Source: Babylonia areolata (Eukaryota; Mollusca; Gastropoda; Neogastropoda; Buccinidae). From it: a stretch of DNA of 64,000 nucleotides. Below the pieces are notes generated by a model. That model was not told where the DNA came from and did not search any database. It worked only from the letters and a program-made list of their open reading frames with translations. The DNA lies in NCBI RefSeq assembly GCF_041734735.1, contig NC_134878.1, positions 15,063,901 to 15,127,900 on the forward strand, given 5' to 3'. Every line of letters starts with the position of its first letter. The stretch's first letter is position 1. The position numbers and the translations under genes were made by a program. Shown piece after piece: positions 63,281-64,000 of the stretch.

Positions 63281-63446
63281 TAATCCATGTCAGCGTTCGG
63301 TGGGTTATGGAAACAAGAACATACCCAGCATGCACACCCCTGAAAACGGAGTATGGCTGCCTACATGGCGGGGTAAAAACGGTCATACACGTAAAAGCCC
63401 ACTCGTGTGCATACGAGTGAACGCAGAAGAAGAAGAAGAAGAAGAT
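63281..63446 (+). mobile_element. SINE family A, 5'-truncated
   Basis: Begins at aatccatgtcagcgttcggt and is almost identical to the 3' half of the complete copy at 58916-59272, ending in a (GAA)n tail. Confidence 0.88.
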
Positions 63447-63676
63447 AGGTTTCCATGGTTGGGATGCTGCTGTAACACACCAGCAGGACAACAGGTTTCC
63501 ATGGTTGGGATGCTGCTGTAACAAACCAGCAGGACAACAGGTTTCCATGGTTGGGATGCTGCTGTAACACACCAGCAGGACAACAGGTTTCCATGGTTGG
63601 GATGCTGCTGTAACAAACCAGCAGGACAACAGGTTTCCATGGTTGGGATGCTGCTGTAACACACCAGCAGGACAAC
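63447..63676. repeat. 46-bp minisatellite, 5 copies, with a 92-bp higher-order period
   Basis: Units at 63447, 63493, 63539, 63585 and 63631 read aggtttccatggttgggatg, ctgctgtaacacaccagcag and gacaac. Units 1, 3 and 5 have taacacacc; units 2 and 4 have taacaaacc. Growth was therefore by two-unit blocks. The array begins where the SINE tail ends. Confidence 0.93.
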
Positions 63677-63794
63677 TGGTTTCTCTTTTGGCTTGCTGTT
63701 TCTGGTCAAGTGCCATATGTGGTTAGCTGGGTGATAGGCAATAATGATAACTAGTGCTCTGTCCCTGGTCAAAACAACTCTGCCAGTGTCATTT

Positions 63795-64000
63795 GTATGA
63801 GATGATAAACCAAGGTCCCATATATAGCATGCACATAGCGCAGGTAAATGAACATGCAGCAACAAAATGGTTGTCCCTGGCAAAATTATGCACAAAAATC
63901 CACTTTGATAGGAAAGCACGCTTGCAGGTTGAAAAAAATGGTGGCGTTGCTCAACAGCGACACGCTTTCCCTGGGGAGAGCAGCCTGAATTTCACACAGA
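63795..64000 (+). mobile_element. SINE family C, runs off the window edge
   Basis: gagatgataaaccaaggtcc, tggcaaaattatgcacaaaa, atccactttgatagg and ccctggggagagcagcctga, ending in ttcacacaga at the last base. Confidence 0.75.

Overview
The window is animal nuclear DNA, most likely from a gastropod mollusc (probably a caenogastropod). It has two widely spaced, intron-rich protein genes on the + strand. Introns and intergenic DNA hold CA/TG microsatellites, at least three tRNA-derived SINE families, decayed non-LTR retrotransposon (LINE) pieces and many minisatellites. The taxon call is an inference from SINE types I remember from marine snails. No LTR or virus-like element was recognised.

Layout. 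1-1030: remnant or partial copy of a basic helix-loop-helix/leucine-zipper factor. 2485-6935: LINE fragments and a SINE. 7387-34091: RIOK1, the atypical kinase of late 40S ribosome assembly, in 16 coding exons (539 codons). 34100-38500: SINE and LINE debris. 38755-57598: PEX3, the peroxisomal membrane anchor for PEX19, in 13 coding exons (371 codons). 57600-64000: a complete SINE with target-site duplication, an amplified LINE 3' end and further repeats. Both gene models were built by hand. Every intron used has GT..AG ends, and reading phase carries across every junction.

Most notable is a family of nine C/D-box snoRNA-like units in RIOK1 introns: seven in intron 8, one in intron 12 and one in intron 14. 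Each has a C box (RTGATGA), a C'-like box, a D box (CTGA) and terminal inverted repeats. Eight share the 11-nt guide GAGATCCAACT, complementary to a conserved 18S rRNA segment. A gene for an 18S-maturation kinase would thus host a multiplied 18S-directed modification guide. The ninth copy keeps the boxes and has a perfect 8-bp stem but a changed guide.

The second theme is minisatellites that include splice sites. An 80-bp array copies the 3' end of RIOK1 exon 10 with its donor. A 71-bp array at the other end of the same intron copies the acceptor and start of exon 11. A 50-60-bp array of about 17 units runs into PEX3 exon 6 and supplies its acceptor. Two SINEs also end within about 20 nt of an acceptor (RIOK1 exon 5, PEX3 exon 3).
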